From the NCBI RefSeq assembly GCF_010233585.1, contig NZ_CP045997.1, forward strand, positions 3,745,779-3,809,778: DNA of 64,000 bases, read 5' to 3'. The translations under genes were made by a program, and so were the position numbers. The notes beneath the pieces were generated by a model that did not search any database, was not told the DNA's origin, and saw nothing but the letters and a program-made list of their open reading frames with translations. How positions within the stretch are numbered: the stretch's first letter is position 1; each line of letters starts with the position of its first letter. Below, piece by piece: positions 49,966-57,311 of the stretch. The DNA is from Spirosoma endbachense. GTDB lineage: Bacteria; Bacteroidota; Bacteroidia; Cytophagales; Spirosomataceae.

Positions 49966-50253
49966 ATGACGACAGCTGAGCTCGACGCCCTCCCGTCAGG
50001 AACGATCATCTATTTGCCAACCGACTGGGAAGTACAAACATGGTTGTTTGATGGTCGTGTAAGGAATCGGGACTATTACACCCTCACCTACCCTCCTGAC
50101 ACGGATGGCATAGTCAGCAACCGGAGGCCGGTCTACCTTCACGCACTAGATCTTCTTAACGCAACCCGAACGGAGCTTGAAGCCTGGAAGATTGTACTTG
50201 ACGGGTTAGAGAAACGTCAGCTATGGGTCAGTATGAAGATTGTCACACTATGA
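49966..50253 (+). CDS. Hypothetical phage early protein
   Basis: A 95-residue protein (MTTAELDALPSGTIIYLPTD...). It starts 2 bp after the previous stop codon and overlaps the next start (ATGA), so it is firmly part of the early operon. No family recognised. No membrane segment, mixed charge, with a C-terminal helix (TRTELEAWKIVLDGLEKRQL). Confidence 0.7.
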   Translation: MTTAELDALPSGTIIYLPTDWEVQTWLFDGRVRNRDYYTLTYPPDTDGIVSNRRPVYLHALDLLNATRTELEAWKIVLDGLEKRQLWVSMKIVTL

Positions 50254-50465
50254 AAACTGATAACTTCTCCTTACCCTACTCACAGCGTTCCTGTCCGGAT
50301 GGAATGGTACCAGAAGTATGGCAGGTGTTCTGCCTGTGGGCTGACTGCAATGATCAGAAGACCCAACAACAGTACTGGCTGGATTATTTAGATATCCACT
50401 CGAACTACTACGATAAAGACGGAAACCGGCTCCCTGTGCAAACTGATCAACTTCAACTCTTCTAA
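50250..50465 (+). CDS. Hypothetical phage early protein
   Basis: A 71-residue protein from the ATG at 50250 (MKTDNFSLPYSQRSCPDGMV), chosen because it overlaps the upstream stop codon by 4 bp. An in-frame ATG at 50223 would give a long overlap. Aromatic-rich (WQVFCLWADCND, QQYWLDYLDIHSNYYD). No family recognised. Confidence 0.65.
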   Translation: MKTDNFSLPYSQRSCPDGMVPEVWQVFCLWADCNDQKTQQQYWLDYLDIHSNYYDKDGNRLPVQTDQLQLF

Positions 50466-50471
50466 CACCTT

Positions 50472-50780
50472 ATGAAGAACAACGACCCTAATCAACTGCA
50501 CATCTTTTATGATGTCGTTGAGGTGCAGGAAACGTTAAAATCGATAGATCGGCCAGTGGCTGACTATGAACGTGTTCGCGATAAGTTGGATGCAGCTGCC
50601 GCTAAGAATCAATCCCTGATCCGGTTGCAGCCTGGTTATGCGGGATCCGAATGGGTGATCAAACAACAAACCAAGAACGGAGCCGGCGGCTGGCGATACG
50701 TTAAAAAGTTTGCTACTGAGAAAGAGGCTAAAGATACCTATGCGGTCCTGTTGGATTCTGGAGAGTACGTAGAAGGCTAG
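50472..50780 (+). CDS. Hypothetical phage early protein
   Basis: A 102-residue protein (MKNNDPNQLHIFYDVVEVQE) starting 6 bp after the previous gene. A charged helical centre (YERVRDKLDAAAAKNQ) is followed by a basic segment (QQTKNGAGGWRYVKKFATEK) that could be a small nucleic-acid-binding or chromatin-like fold, though this is only an impression. It is the last gene before the terminator at 50931-50963. Confidence 0.65.
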   Translation: MKNNDPNQLHIFYDVVEVQETLKSIDRPVADYERVRDKLDAAAAKNQSLIRLQPGYAGSEWVIKQQTKNGAGGWRYVKKFATEKEAKDTYAVLLDSGEYVEG

Positions 50781-50887
50781 CCAGTTTCAGATATTTTAGT
50801 CCGTATTGTTATAGGTAATAACCTGAAAATCAGCCAAAATTGTACCCATCTTTACTGGACTAAAGATACTATTTAGACGAAGCTCCC

Positions 50888-50963
50888 GGTTCGGTTGACG
50901 CTCGTTTAAATATGGTGTGGATAGAACCGGAACGCCCGGCGTCACTTGATGCCGGGCGTTTTT
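50888..50963 (+). terminator. Terminator of the early operon with an upstream hairpin
   Basis: AACGCCCGGC (50931-50940) pairs with GCCGGGCGTT (50951-50960) with a 10-nt loop and T5: a strong terminator. It is preceded by CCGGTTC (about 50887-50893) pairing with GAACCGG (about 50924-50930), so the RNA 3' end is doubly folded. Confidence 0.88.
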
Positions 50964-51059
50964 GTCTACTTATGACAAGTCGTACGTCTAAATGAACTAA
51001 GAGTATATTTTAAGTAGATTAATCAAAACGCCCGGTTCACTTTGAGACCGGGCGTTTTT
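50964..51059 (+). ncRNA. Possible structured RNA ending in a second terminator
   Basis: Between the first terminator and a second one (AAACGCCCGGT at 51026-51036 with ACCGGGCGTTTTT at 51047-51059), TCTACTTA (50965-50972) can pair with TAAGTAGA (51011-51018). No coding frame fits this 96-bp piece. Two nearly identical terminators in succession suggest either a duplicated terminator or a short non-coding transcript. I see no promoter for it, so the call is weak. Confidence 0.3.
51025..51059 (+). terminator. Second terminator, near-copy of the first
   Basis: AAACGCCCGGT (51026-51036) pairs with ACCGGGCGTTT (51047-51057) across a 10-nt loop, with T5. Stem and loop closely resemble the terminator at 50931-50963. 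Confidence 0.88.
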
Positions 51060-51098
51060 GTATGTGCACGAACGTCGTTTCCTGCAGCTATACTCGTT

Positions 51099-51106
51099 TA
51101 TCTTTG
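51099..51106 (+). promoter_or_regulatory. Candidate -7 element upstream of the 64-residue gene
   Basis: TATCTTTG matches TAnnTTTG. The -33 region is poor. The expected transcription start near 51113 lies before the ATG at 51121, so the message would be almost leaderless. This argues against the longer frame that starts at 51058. Confidence 0.45.
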
Positions 51107-51120
51107 CACAGACATTCATT

Positions 51121-51315
51121 ATGCGCAAAGCAACCCAACTACCCCCACCCACCGCCAACGATCTCGAACAGCAGGTTCGCGAGTTCGATATGGCTCTATA
51201 CCTATTTACGGGTAAAAACTTCCATTTACCGGCAGCACAGCAGCAGCAACAGCAACAATTCGATCTGCTACAACAACTGGTTAATGCAGCCCAAAGCACT
51301 GGTTTAATCGCCTAA
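51121..51315 (+). CDS. Small hypothetical phage protein with a poly-Gln tract
   Basis: A 64-residue protein (MRKATQLPPPTANDLEQQV) with an amphipathic helix, then a run of seven glutamines and FDLLQQLVNAAQ. It is flanked by its own candidate promoter and a strong terminator at 51327-51378, so it seems to be an independent transcript. Function unknown. No family recognised. Confidence 0.6.
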   Translation: MRKATQLPPPTANDLEQQVREFDMALYLFTGKNFHLPAAQQQQQQQFDLLQQLVNAAQSTGLIA

Positions 51316-51326
51316 TAAATGGTGAA

Positions 51327-51378
51327 GATAAAAAATACCCGATTTTAGGATGAATCGGGTATTTTTTATCTTTTTTTT
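51327..51378 (+). terminator. Intrinsic terminator
   Basis: An 18-bp perfect stem (51327-51344 with 51353-51370; GATAAAAAATACCCGATT on the left) with an 8-nt loop is followed by T8. It ends the transcript of the 64-residue protein gene. Confidence 0.92.
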
Positions 51379-51585
51379 AATTTAACTTCAGCCATTGTAG
51401 TTTAAAAAACGAGTCTGGAAACTATACAAAGGTTGGACGGCTCTAAATTTCGTACTTCACCAATTCCTGTCAGAGAGCTCACAACTGGTGAGTCTAGGTT
51501 GCTAAGAGATAAAGAACTAGCTTCCAGCCTTTTAACTTAATGGAGATTTTATATTCCTAACCAATGCTACTTATACGCTACTATC

Positions 51586-52077
51586 ATGCTACGAGCCTTT
51601 TTCTTTCAACTTGCCTTGCTGACTGCTTCTAGTGCCGCTGCACAGGACTGCCAGCCAATGAGCTTGGTTCGGCTCAAACAGGTTTTTAAAGCCTCCAACC
51701 GCTCTACTCGTATTGTAGCGGAAGGCTTTTCGCTCCCGATGCTTAAATCGGATCACTCCCTTGTCTATCAGCGATGTCGAAAAATGGTTGGCTATGGCGC
51801 AGAGATGCCCGAAGTGACCCTACCCGAATTACTTCAAGATGACCATCGTCAACGGACTATTGGGTTTACTACGTATGACCGCACTACTTTTTTAGCCATC
51901 CAATCCTATGCTCAGAAGTCTTACCAACTACTCTCTTCTTTAAAAAGTAGAGCGAGCTTCTATTCATCAGGTTATACAGATGGTAAAGTGGTCTATTTGT
52001 TCGACTCAACGAGTATTAAAAGCGTGATGGGAGCCACTCAATTCAAGATTGCCCTTATGCCTGTGTCTAGGCTTTAA
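51586..52077 (+). CDS. Exported hypothetical protein (phage cargo)
   Basis: A 163-residue protein with a signal peptide (MLRAFFFQLALLTASSAAAQ) and a mature part of about 143 residues with two cysteines (DCQPMSL and YQRCRKMV). No family recognised. It has a 270-bp upstream region and its own transcript is likely. A secreted protein in this position of a prophage is often expressed from the lysogen and may alter the host envelope, but that is inference. Confidence 0.7.
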   Translation: MLRAFFFQLALLTASSAAAQDCQPMSLVRLKQVFKASNRSTRIVAEGFSLPMLKSDHSLVYQRCRKMVGYGAEMPEVTLPELLQDDHRQRTIGFTTYDRTTFLAIQSYAQKSYQLLSSLKSRASFYSSGYTDGKVVYLFDSTSIKSVMGATQFKIALMPVSRL

Positions 52078-52095
52078 GAGAGCTAATTCAATTCA

Positions 52096-52938
52096 TTACA
52101 GGTTCTGAGCAAGGGCAATCAGCGAAGCGGCCGCTTGTGCAGCCAGCACTTCATCACCCGGAATTGGAGAAATTATTGCCACCACTAATGCAATGGCAGC
52201 CGCAATGCCTGCTACTAAAATTAATCCTCGAAGGGCCTGTAGCAGTACTGGATGTTCGCTGCCGAACTGCTTTGCCCAGATAGCCGTGGTTTGTTCTTTA
52301 ATCTCCCCCTGCTTATAGGATTTTTTCATTTTCTCCTGGACAGCCTCAGGGATGGCAACGGGCACGATGGGTAGGCGTTTTGTATCCCCTTTCTTTATAG
52401 CATGCACTTCATAAAGAATTATACCTTGAAGGGCATGATCGCGGAACGTCGGATGATAGCAGACATAACGAACAAGCTCATTAGACTTTGGAGGCAATGG
52501 ATAAAATAACTCAGCTCCGGTAGGCTGCCAGCGAGTTGATGTCCAGTAGGTTGACAAATCATGAATCCGGTTGACCGTATGCGTTAAATGATCCAGCTTA
52601 TGAATGGACTGTTTCTCCGCAGATGATCGATTTCCAACTGTGGTTACCTCCAGCAACTCGCCCACCGATCCGTCTGCGCTAATACCTAATCCGTCTGGTT
52701 TTCGATAGTCATTGTTTTTGGACCAGCGTCGAAAATCCTCCAGGGCAATCAGCACTTTATGTAGACCCGGCTTACTTGGATATCCTGTGTTGCGATATTC
52801 AAGCTCTTTTAAGACCTCGCCCCCTGGGAAACGGCTCAAAAACGAAGTCCTGAATAAATCATAGGCACGCTGCTGTGCGGTTTGATATCCCCACTGCTCT
52901 TTCGTGCTCTCTGTGTCTTTACCTCCTAAACAAACCAT
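52096..52938 (-). CDS. Reverse-oriented phage cargo protein with C-terminal membrane segments
   Basis: A 280-residue protein on the strand opposite to all surrounding phage genes. The soluble part (1-230) contains ALEDFRRWSKNNDYRKPDGL, then ISADGSVGELLEVTTVGNRS, and EKQSIHKLDHLTHTVNRIHD. The DG...GELLEV segment is weakly like the acidic motifs of PD-(D/E)xK nucleases, but no lysine follows in the usual place. The last 50 residues are hydrophobic and small-residue rich (ILVAGIAAAIALVVAIISPI, then AAQAAASLIALAQ), giving one or two membrane helices. No named family recognised. Convergent with the exported protein gene. Candidates are superinfection exclusion, abortive infection or a toxin, none of which is shown. 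Confidence 0.7.
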   Translation of the reverse strand: MVCLGGKDTESTKEQWGYQTAQQRAYDLFRTSFLSRFPGGEVLKELEYRNTGYPSKPGLHKVLIALEDFRRWSKNNDYRKPDGLGISADGSVGELLEVTTVGNRSSAEKQSIHKLDHLTHTVNRIHDLSTYWTSTRWQPTGAELFYPLPPKSNELVRYVCYHPTFRDHALQGIILYEVHAIKKGDTKRLPIVPVAIPEAVQEKMKKSYKQGEIKEQTTAIWAKQFGSEHPVLLQALRGLILVAGIAAAIALVVAIISPIPGDEVLAAQAAASLIALAQNL

Positions 52939-53071
52939 GACCTAACTGCTTCATGATGAGTAGGTAAGGTATTATTTATTTTCCTACCTGACGAATCACT
53001 TTAGTTTACGGATACACTTTTCCAATATCGATAAAATTGATCCAACAGGCTCATATTATAGATAAAATCTA

Positions 53072-53079
53072 TATTTTTG
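53072..53079 (+). promoter_or_regulatory. Candidate -7 element for the packaging genes
   Basis: TATTTTTG matches TAnnTTTG and lies 22 bp before the HNH gene start. No convincing -33 element is at the expected distance, so a phage activator may be needed. Confidence 0.4.
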
Positions 53080-53101
53080 AAACAAGTAATCAAATCTGTC
53101 G

Positions 53102-53419
53102 ATGCCCACCGTTCATAAAGTTAAATTCCCCAAAGCCGGGGTTCAGACCGAAGCGTCACATCAGGGCCGCACGGAGGCTAACCGGGACATCTATGGCTCT
53201 TCCCGTTGGAAGAAGACCTCTAAAAATCATTTGCGGAACCATCCTTTCTGCATCCGGTGTGCCGCGATTGGCAAGCAAACACTGGCCACCGTGACCGACC
53301 ACATCGTGCCCATCAACCAGGACGGTGAACCCTGGGATCCGGAGAACCACCAGAGCTTATGCCTGAAGTGTCATCAGAAGAAGTCGGCCAGGGAGCGTCA
53401 TCAGCAGAAGCATGCATGA
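53102..53419 (+). CDS. Phage HNH endonuclease
   Basis: A 105-residue protein with the HNH fold: CIRC and CLKC zinc-binding pairs enclosing the catalytic VTDHIVPINQDGEPWDPENH segment (His-Asn-His order). The N-terminus is basic, RSSRWKK-like (YGSSRWKKTSKNHLRNHPF). Such small HNH proteins next to terminase genes assist DNA cleavage during packaging of HK97-type phages with cohesive ends. Its place at the start of the packaging module supports this. It overlaps the next frame by 8 bp. Confidence 0.9.
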   Translation: MPTVHKVKFPKAGVQTEASHQGRTEANRDIYGSSRWKKTSKNHLRNHPFCIRCAAIGKQTLATVTDHIVPINQDGEPWDPENHQSLCLKCHQKKSARERHQQKHA

Positions 53420-53762
53420 CCAATTATTGAGTCAAACCTACCGTAAGCAGGAAAGCAGTATGCTACAAGAAGAAACAAGCCACCTTAAGACGCGACATAT
53501 CAAAGAGGCATACAGCGTCTATCTCCAACAAGGGGTCATCATTGTACTCGATCAACAGGGTCAGGTTGTTCCTCGAATCATTGACACGACGCTTGAACAG
53601 CCGCTTGATGCTGCACGGGGCAAAGTACCGACCCGACTTACCCTAACGATGTTGGTGAACGTGTATGATTCGAAAGAAGAAGCACTTGCACATATACAGG
53701 CCGGACTAGTACAGCCAGAAGGTCAAGAGCAGGCTGAAACCAGTAAGAGGGAGGGGCACTAA
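53412..53762 (+). CDS. Hypothetical phage protein
   Basis: A 116-residue frame (MHDQLLSQTYRKQESSMLQE). A second ATG at 53460 would give 100 residues and avoid the overlap. The centre is beta-rich (AYSVYLQQGVIIVLDQQGQV, RLTLTMLVNVYDS) and the C-terminus acidic. No family recognised. It sits between HNH and the PLD-like gene, so a packaging-related role is possible. Confidence 0.6.
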   Translation: MHDQLLSQTYRKQESSMLQEETSHLKTRHIKEAYSVYLQQGVIIVLDQQGQVVPRIIDTTLEQPLDAARGKVPTRLTLTMLVNVYDSKEEALAHIQAGLVQPEGQEQAETSKREGH

Positions 53763-53870
53763 AAATGTTAAAAATATCATGCGTCTTGCGACCGCTGCTT
53801 ACCCCGAAAAAAGCGCGCGTCAATATTTCAGGAAATTACCCTTGTACCGATAGCCATTTCTTAGTGACTT

Positions 53871-54647
53871 ATGACTGTAAAGCCTTCAAAACGAGTGATT
53901 CAAAAACAGCGACCGACTCGGTTGCCGCAACGCTATTTGAATCAATTGATCGAAACGGAGTCGCGCTACCTCGAACCTGTCGTTTGTCACGAAATACCGG
54001 ACAAATTCCTGTTTTATGAGAAAGCCCGGCAGTTGGCACTGGCTACGACGATTACCCAAAATTGCTGCCAGCGACACTGGTTGGATGGTAGTTTCATCTT
54101 TGGCGATTTCATCGAAGCGCTGTTTGTTGAAAACAACATTCATACCGACTTGCTCAGTATCGGCACCTTGGGAATGTCGCTCGAGAATGTCGACAGTTTA
54201 CGTAATTTGATGGAAGGTGGCTACCTTGATCGGTTGGAGTTGATTATCTCAGCCTACCTATTTTCCCACGAGTTGTACGGGGTGATTCCCTACTTGTTTC
54301 AACGGCTGGATAACGGCCGGTTCCAACTGGCGGTTGCTGGCTATCATGGCAAAATCTGCCTGTTCAAAACCGATGGTGGTAAGCACGTTGTCATTCATGG
54401 TTCCGCCAATCTGCGCTCATCGGCCAATATTGAACACTTTATGGTGCAGGAGTCGGAAGCGCTTTATCAGTGTGACATGACCGTTCATCGCCGAATTGTT
54501 GATAAGTTCTCGGTGATCAATCAGGATGCACTACCACCCCTTATTGAGAAATTTAAAAACAGCGAGCCGTTGACCAAAGAGGACAAACTCTCCATTCAGC
54601 CCCTACGGCACAAAAAGCTTTGGGGCGCAGTGACAGCAACCAATTAA
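53871..54647 (+). CDS. Phage protein with a PLD-like (HxxxN) motif
   Basis: A 258-residue protein starting MTVKPSKRVIQKQRPTRLPQ. The C-terminal half has HGKICLF followed by VVIHGSANLRSSANIEHFMV, which resembles the second part of a phospholipase D/nuclease HKD motif (H...GSxNLxxxxxxNxE). N-terminal segments FLFYEKARQLALATTITQN and FIFGDFIEALFVENN suit an alpha/beta domain. Similar proteins are found near terminase genes of Bacteroidota prophages, from memory. Whether it is catalytic as a single-motif dimer is unknown. 108 bp separate it from the previous gene. Confidence 0.65.
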   Translation: MTVKPSKRVIQKQRPTRLPQRYLNQLIETESRYLEPVVCHEIPDKFLFYEKARQLALATTITQNCCQRHWLDGSFIFGDFIEALFVENNIHTDLLSIGTLGMSLENVDSLRNLMEGGYLDRLELIISAYLFSHELYGVIPYLFQRLDNGRFQLAVAGYHGKICLFKTDGGKHVVIHGSANLRSSANIEHFMVQESEALYQCDMTVHRRIVDKFSVINQDALPPLIEKFKNSEPLTKEDKLSIQPLRHKKLWGAVTATN

Positions 54648-54659
54648 CAACGTATAGCT

Positions 54660-54806
54660 ATGGCCAGTGGAAGTGGTTCCTACAAATCCATCAATAAAAA
54701 CAGGGCGCAGTTGAAAGCACAGGGCGGATCGGCCGCATCAGGACGTACTCCCAAGTACAAACCACTAGGGAAAGGCGAAGGGGCTAATAAGGATGTTCCT
54801 TTCTGA
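54660..54806 (+). CDS. Small basic phage protein
   Basis: A 48-residue frame starting MASGSGSYKSINKNRAQLKA. It is Gly/Ser/Lys-rich throughout (SAASGRTPKYKPLGKGEG), starts 12 bp after the PLD-like gene and ends 6 bp before the terminase small subunit. The tight spacing and continuous small basic composition suggest it is real and probably disordered. Function unknown. Confidence 0.6.
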   Translation: MASGSGSYKSINKNRAQLKAQGGSAASGRTPKYKPLGKGEGANKDVPF

Positions 54807-54812
54807 TAAGTA

Positions 54813-55313
54813 ATGGCAGCAGGCAGACCCGCTAAATCCGATGAGCAAAAGCAACTGGCAGGCACCTTCCGGCAGGATCGCACACAAGCGGTTCAGTCCG
54901 GAAGGCAGCCGGTTAGCTTGCTGGCCGAAATTCCTGATCCGCCCGCTCAGTTTGACAACAATCTTCGCGCCCAATACCAATGGCGGTTTGTTTGCGAGGA
55001 ATTGTTTAACCTAGGTATGTTGAGACCTATTATGCTCGACTGGATTGAGTTGTATTGCCTTTATCTGTCTGACGCTTTTCGTTTCCGGGAAATGGCCGAA
55101 GCGGAAGAGTGGGTTACACAATTTCAGGATGAAGAAGGCAATGTGAAGGGGGAGGCACTCTCCAAATACGTGCAACTGGCCGATTCGGCTTTTGCCAAAG
55201 CCCAGCAGACCATGAAAATGCTCTGCCTGGATCCTGCTACCGTATTGAAATTGTCTCCCAAAGTTCCCGATAAGCCTAAGTCCAAGATGGCCCAACTGAT
55301 GAGTCGTAAATAA
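54813..55313 (+). CDS. terS: Phage terminase small subunit (P27 family)
   Basis: A 166-residue protein that recognises phage DNA and hands it to the large subunit. The N-terminus MAAGRPAKSDEQKQLAGTFR has the GRP basic start common in P27-type small terminases. The helical core IPDPPAQFDNNLRAQYQWRF, LRPIMLDWIELYCLYLSDAF and AKAQQTMKMLCLDPATVLKL matches the family. It stands directly ahead of the large subunit gene. Confidence 0.9.
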   Translation: MAAGRPAKSDEQKQLAGTFRQDRTQAVQSGRQPVSLLAEIPDPPAQFDNNLRAQYQWRFVCEELFNLGMLRPIMLDWIELYCLYLSDAFRFREMAEAEEWVTQFQDEEGNVKGEALSKYVQLADSAFAKAQQTMKMLCLDPATVLKLSPKVPDKPKSKMAQLMSRK

Positions 55314-55344
55314 TGCTGAAGTAGTTTAGTTTCCCTACCGTAAC

Positions 55345-57099
55345 ATGGAGTATAATGAGATTGCCTGGCAGTACGAAGAAGATATTCTCTCGGGCCGGTT
55401 GACTGCTGGGCGTTTGCTGAAGCTGGCCATCAAACGGCAGCGCGACGATCTGGCCAATGGCCACAAGCGAGGTATCTATTTCGATCATGATGCGGGCCAG
55501 CGCATGCTTGAGTTCACCGATTGCGTCAACATTGGTCCCGAAAAACCACTACACCTCTTTCCGTTTCAGGTCTGGGAACTCTACGTTTTCTACGGCTGGA
55601 AGCGGGAAAACGGTTTACGTCGGTTTCGCCGGAAGTATAAGAGTTGCGCACGAGGTGGGGGCAAAACTCCCCTCGAATCCCTGCAAATTCTCTATCACCT
55701 GACGATCGAAGGGCTAACCAATGCCGAAGCCTACGTATCAGCGACGAAAGAAGCACAGGCCAAAATCGCCTTCGACGATGCCGTGTTGATGCTCAACTCG
55801 TCACCTGATCTCCAGGAGTACCTCAGCTCGTCCGCTGAGCGCATTTTTAACCCGACCAGTAACGCCAAATTCGGCTTTCTGACCTCGAATCCAAAAACAG
55901 CCGACGGTACCCGGCCGAGTTACGCGGTCATCGACGAGTATCACGAGTTTGAAGATGATAAAATGCTCAACAAACTCACCTCGGGTCTGATCAAGAAGGA
56001 TGAGCCGATCATGAGCATTGTGACCACGCGGGGCTCCCATAAGGAATGGCCATGCTTTCAAGCTGAATTTAAAGTGTATATCCCGATTCTGGAGGGTTCA
56101 GTCCACAATGATTCATTCTTTGTGGTGATTTACTCCCAGGATTCGGAAGATGAGATTGAAAAACCAGAAACCTGGATCAAGTCTAACCCGATGCTCTGTG
56201 AGGGGGGCATTATCAAACTGGAAACCCTTGTCGAAGAACGCGATGCACAGTATCTGAAAGGGGAAGAGGGTATTGTCAGCTTCAAAACCCTGAATTTAAA
56301 CTGGTGGTGCGATGCGCCTCAGGTGTTCATTCCTGATTCCATCTGGATCAAGTCGGGCAGCAAGTTTGATCCGGCCATGCTGGAGGGTCGGCAGGCTTGG
56401 GCAGGGCTGGATATGGGGGCTACCAACGATTTTTGCGCTTATTCGCTGTATTTCCCGCCCGATGACTGGGCTCAGTACGATGAAGAACTGACGGAAGAGC
56501 AGAAAGAAAAGCTGCTCTATCTGCGGTCCCCTCTGAAAGTGCCCGGTATTCACTATATGCTTTGGTGGTTCTGGATACCTGACTTCAAATTTGACAAACG
56601 CATCGCTGATGGGCTGCACAATTTGCGCGATTGGCAGAAAGCCGGGCACATCACTGTTCTGGAGGGCAACGTGATCGATCCGCGACAGATTGAGGAAATG
56701 GTTTTACCGTTAAAGCCGCTCTATGACATTCAGGGTATGGCCTATGACCGCTATAACGCGACCTCGACAGCCTTGACTATCCAGGAAAAAGGAGGTGTGC
56801 CGGCACTGGAATTCCCCCAGACGATGCCCATGTTCGCTGAACCCACCAAAGCGTTCCGGGATCTGGTGTTGCAGGAGCGTTTTAACCACGGCATGAATCC
56901 GATTGCCCAATGGATGATGCGCAATGCCATCCCGATTACGGACACCAACGGCAACATCAAAATCACGAAAGATCCCAAGCGAGCTCCTGATAAGGTGGAT
57001 GGCATTGTGTCGGGCATCATGGCCAAAGCTGCCTGGATGATGGATCGCAACGAGCAAACGAGCAATATCTATGATTCCAGAGGATTTTTAGAATTATAA
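55345..57099 (+). CDS. terL: Phage terminase large subunit
   Basis: A 584-residue packaging motor. The N-terminal ATPase has a deviant Walker A (CARGGGKTPLESLQILY, about residues 96-112) and Walker B YAVIDEYHEF. The C-terminal RNase H-like nuclease domain uses acidic residues in WAGLDMGATNDFCAY, GMAYDRYNA and APDKVDGIVSGIM. It belongs to the Terminase_1 (HK97-type) branch and is full length. Normally a portal gene follows; here four genes intervene. Confidence 0.95.
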   Translation: MEYNEIAWQYEEDILSGRLTAGRLLKLAIKRQRDDLANGHKRGIYFDHDAGQRMLEFTDCVNIGPEKPLHLFPFQVWELYVFYGWKRENGLRRFRRKYKSCARGGGKTPLESLQILYHLTIEGLTNAEAYVSATKEAQAKIAFDDAVLMLNSSPDLQEYLSSSAERIFNPTSNAKFGFLTSNPKTADGTRPSYAVIDEYHEFEDDKMLNKLTSGLIKKDEPIMSIVTTRGSHKEWPCFQAEFKVYIPILEGSVHNDSFFVVIYSQDSEDEIEKPETWIKSNPMLCEGGIIKLETLVEERDAQYLKGEEGIVSFKTLNLNWWCDAPQVFIPDSIWIKSGSKFDPAMLEGRQAWAGLDMGATNDFCAYSLYFPPDDWAQYDEELTEEQKEKLLYLRSPLKVPGIHYMLWWFWIPDFKFDKRIADGLHNLRDWQKAGHITVLEGNVIDPRQIEEMVLPLKPLYDIQGMAYDRYNATSTALTIQEKGGVPALEFPQTMPMFAEPTKAFRDLVLQERFNHGMNPIAQWMMRNAIPITDTNGNIKITKDPKRAPDKVDGIVSGIMAKAAWMMDRNEQTSNIYDSRGFLEL

Positions 57100-57114
57100 C
57101 CCACTCTTCAACCG

Positions 57115-57303
57115 ATGCCACTCTTACCTACCCTTGAACAACAGTTTTTGACCCAGTTTTACGAACCGGCCATGAAGAACCGACACCTGCGCAGTATTCC
57201 GGAACGGTTTGACTGGGCAAAAGAACGCTACGAATTGGTTCATTCGCACCAACTGCCGTTTTCACTGGCAACGTTTAAGCGTATATTGTATAAGAAAGGG
57301 TAA
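57115..57303 (+). CDS. Small hypothetical phage protein
   Basis: A 62-residue protein (MPLLPTLEQQFLTQFYEPAM, RERYELVHSHQLPF-like centre) starting 15 bp after terL. No family recognised. Likely translated with terL. Confidence 0.6.
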   Translation: MPLLPTLEQQFLTQFYEPAMKNRHLRSIPERFDWAKERYELVHSHQLPFSLATFKRILYKKG

Positions 57304-57311
57304 CTATCCTC

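Noticed and set aside
51058..51120. Longer start for the poly-Gln small protein
   Set aside because: The extra residues would begin upstream of the predicted -7 element and inside the preceding terminator.
52300..52700. PD-(D/E)xK nuclease assignment for the reverse-strand cargo protein
   Set aside because: An acidic DG...GELLEV segment is seen but the required lysine and fold cannot be confirmed, so no nuclease function is claimed.
53765..54019. 84-codon frame overlapping the start of the PLD-like gene
   Set aside because: It overlaps the better supported gene at 53871 in another frame, has no family and a composition typical of an out-of-frame shadow.
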